Shown piece by piece: positions 40,236 to 40,550 of a stretch of DNA of 40,550 nucleotides. The DNA comes from a virus. The position numbers and the translations under genes are program-made. A model generated the notes under the pieces. That model had not been told where the DNA came from and searched no databases. It saw nothing but the letters and a program-made list of their open reading frames with translations. The DNA is taken from positions 1 through 40,550 of the IMG/VR virus record IMGVR_UViG_3300037174_000181; one strand, given 5' to 3'. Positions within the stretch are counted from its first letter, which is position 1. Every line of letters starts with the position of its first letter.

Positions 40236-40296
40236 GGGAGGTGCAATACAGAGGATCGTACCTCCGGGAGGGGGGGAGGTGCAATACAAAGGATCG
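40236..40296. repeat. Pair of 23-bp direct repeats in the leader of the left-arm transcript
   Basis: GGGAGGTGCAATACARAGGA plus TCG at 40236-40258 and 40274-40296, with one mismatch and a spacing of 38 bases. They lie between the promoter -10 and the terL start, together with the palindrome CCTCCGGGAGG (40261-40271). A regulator site or an RNA leader element is possible. Confidence 0.8.
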
Positions 40297-40303
40297 CAAT
40301 CGG

Positions 40304-40332
40304 AATATGGAGTAAGCGGGCGAGGGTGTCAA
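40304..40332 (-). promoter_or_regulatory. Sigma70-type promoter for the left (structural) arm
   Basis: On the minus strand TTGACA (40332-40327), 17-base spacer, CATATT (40309-40304). Consensus -35, ideal spacing, four of six -10 bases. It points at terL and should start transcription near 40297. Confidence 0.7.
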
Positions 40333-40400
40333 GCGCCGGTTTTCAAAAAGTGCGCGCGGATTTTGTGCCTCCCCGAAATCAATTTTTATATCGCGCGTGA
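40333..40400. other. Noncoding stretch upstream of the left-arm promoter
   Basis: No coding capacity seen. It contains mixed GC and short A/T tracts (CAATTTTTATATCGCG near 40380-40395) that could serve as an UP element for the left promoter, and nothing else I can identify. Confidence 0.4.
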
Positions 40401-40454
40401 CCCCCCTGAAAACCCGAGTTCGGCCTACCCCCCTGAAAACCCGAGTTCGGCCTA
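40401..40454. repeat. Two tandem 27-bp repeats joining the 12-bp array
   Basis: CCCCCCTGAAAACCCGAGTT plus CGGCCTA, at 40401-40427 and 40428-40454. The units are identical. Each ends in the same CGGCCTA as the 12-bp repeat that follows, so the short unit looks like an internal deletion of the long one. Confidence 0.9.
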
Positions 40455-40532
40455 CCCCCCGGCCTACCCCCCGGCCTACCCCCCGGCCTACCCCCCGGCC
40501 TACCCCCCGGCCTACCCCCCGGCCTACCCCCC
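40449..40532. repeat. 12-bp GGCCTACCCCCC tandem repeat (seven copies)
   Basis: Seven exact copies, continuing as the four copies at the left end of the window if the molecule is circular. The opposite strand reads G6-TAGGCC repeatedly, which can form G-quadruplexes. Copy number may be collapsed by assembly. Confidence 0.95.
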
Positions 40533-40550
40533 GGCCAGTAATTTTACGGT
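40482..40550. other. Terminal overlap identical to bases 1-69 (circular contig)
   Basis: The last 69 bases equal the first 69, including 18 unique bases after the repeat array (GGCCAGTAATTTTACGGT). This is what an assembler leaves when it closes a circle; length without the overlap is 40,481 bp. A real 69-bp terminal repeat is possible but less likely. Confidence 0.85.

Noticed and set aside
1-40550. tRNA, rRNA, integrase or insertion sequence
   Set aside because: I looked for cloverleaf-like stretches, transposase motifs and recombinase catalytic patterns and saw none; reading by eye could miss a diverged tRNA.

Overview
The window looks like the complete genome of a tailed, podovirus-like phage that infects a Gram-negative bacterium, assembled as a circle. 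The last 69 bases (40482-40550) repeat the first 69, so the circle would be about 40,481 bp. The gene set is phage: terminase, portal, scaffold, an N4-gp56-like major capsid protein, a gp4-like adaptor, a tail hub, large internal virion proteins and a lysis cassette. A lipoprotein signal and Sec signal peptides point to a Gram-negative host. The DNA is GC-rich. I see no integrase, RNA polymerase, tRNA gene, CRISPR array or insertion sequence.

There are two arms, read divergently from one control region (about 40210-40550 joined to 1-635). That region holds a G/C-rich 12-bp tandem repeat, three 32-bp iteron-like repeats, an AT-rich stretch, a perfect 50-bp palindrome, a cluster of GTCAT motifs and one sigma70-like promoter for each arm. 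The arms converge and overlap by 20 bp at 17315-17334.

The right arm (+ strand, 636-17334) starts with a 33-codon leader ORF and a tandem array of 13 paralogous cassettes (737-6875). Most cassettes have a conserved N-terminal domain of about 60 residues and a variable Ala/Arg/Glu/Tyr helical-repeat tail. In most of them the last codons are also the ribosome binding site of the next cassette. A replication and recombination module follows: primase-helicase (with a partial tandem duplication of its helicase domain), HTH protein, family A DNA polymerase, Cas4/RecB-like nuclease, VRR-NUC nuclease, SNF2-like helicase, a coiled-coil protein and a zinc-cluster protein. Several of these genes can only start at TTG inside a TTGA stop/start overlap.

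The left arm (- strand, 40209 down to 17315) runs terminase, repeat-rich fibre-like protein, portal, endolysin-like protein, small membrane proteins and holin, scaffold, capsid, adaptor, tail hub, two exported proteins (one with a tail-collar domain), GNAT-like protein, three internal virion proteins, and a PurD-like ATP-grasp enzyme.

The best candidate for an undescribed system is the cassette array. It is early-expressed by position and translationally chained, and its units are recombined: all four combinations of two short multi-base haplotypes occur within about 30 bp. Its biochemical function cannot be read from the sequence.
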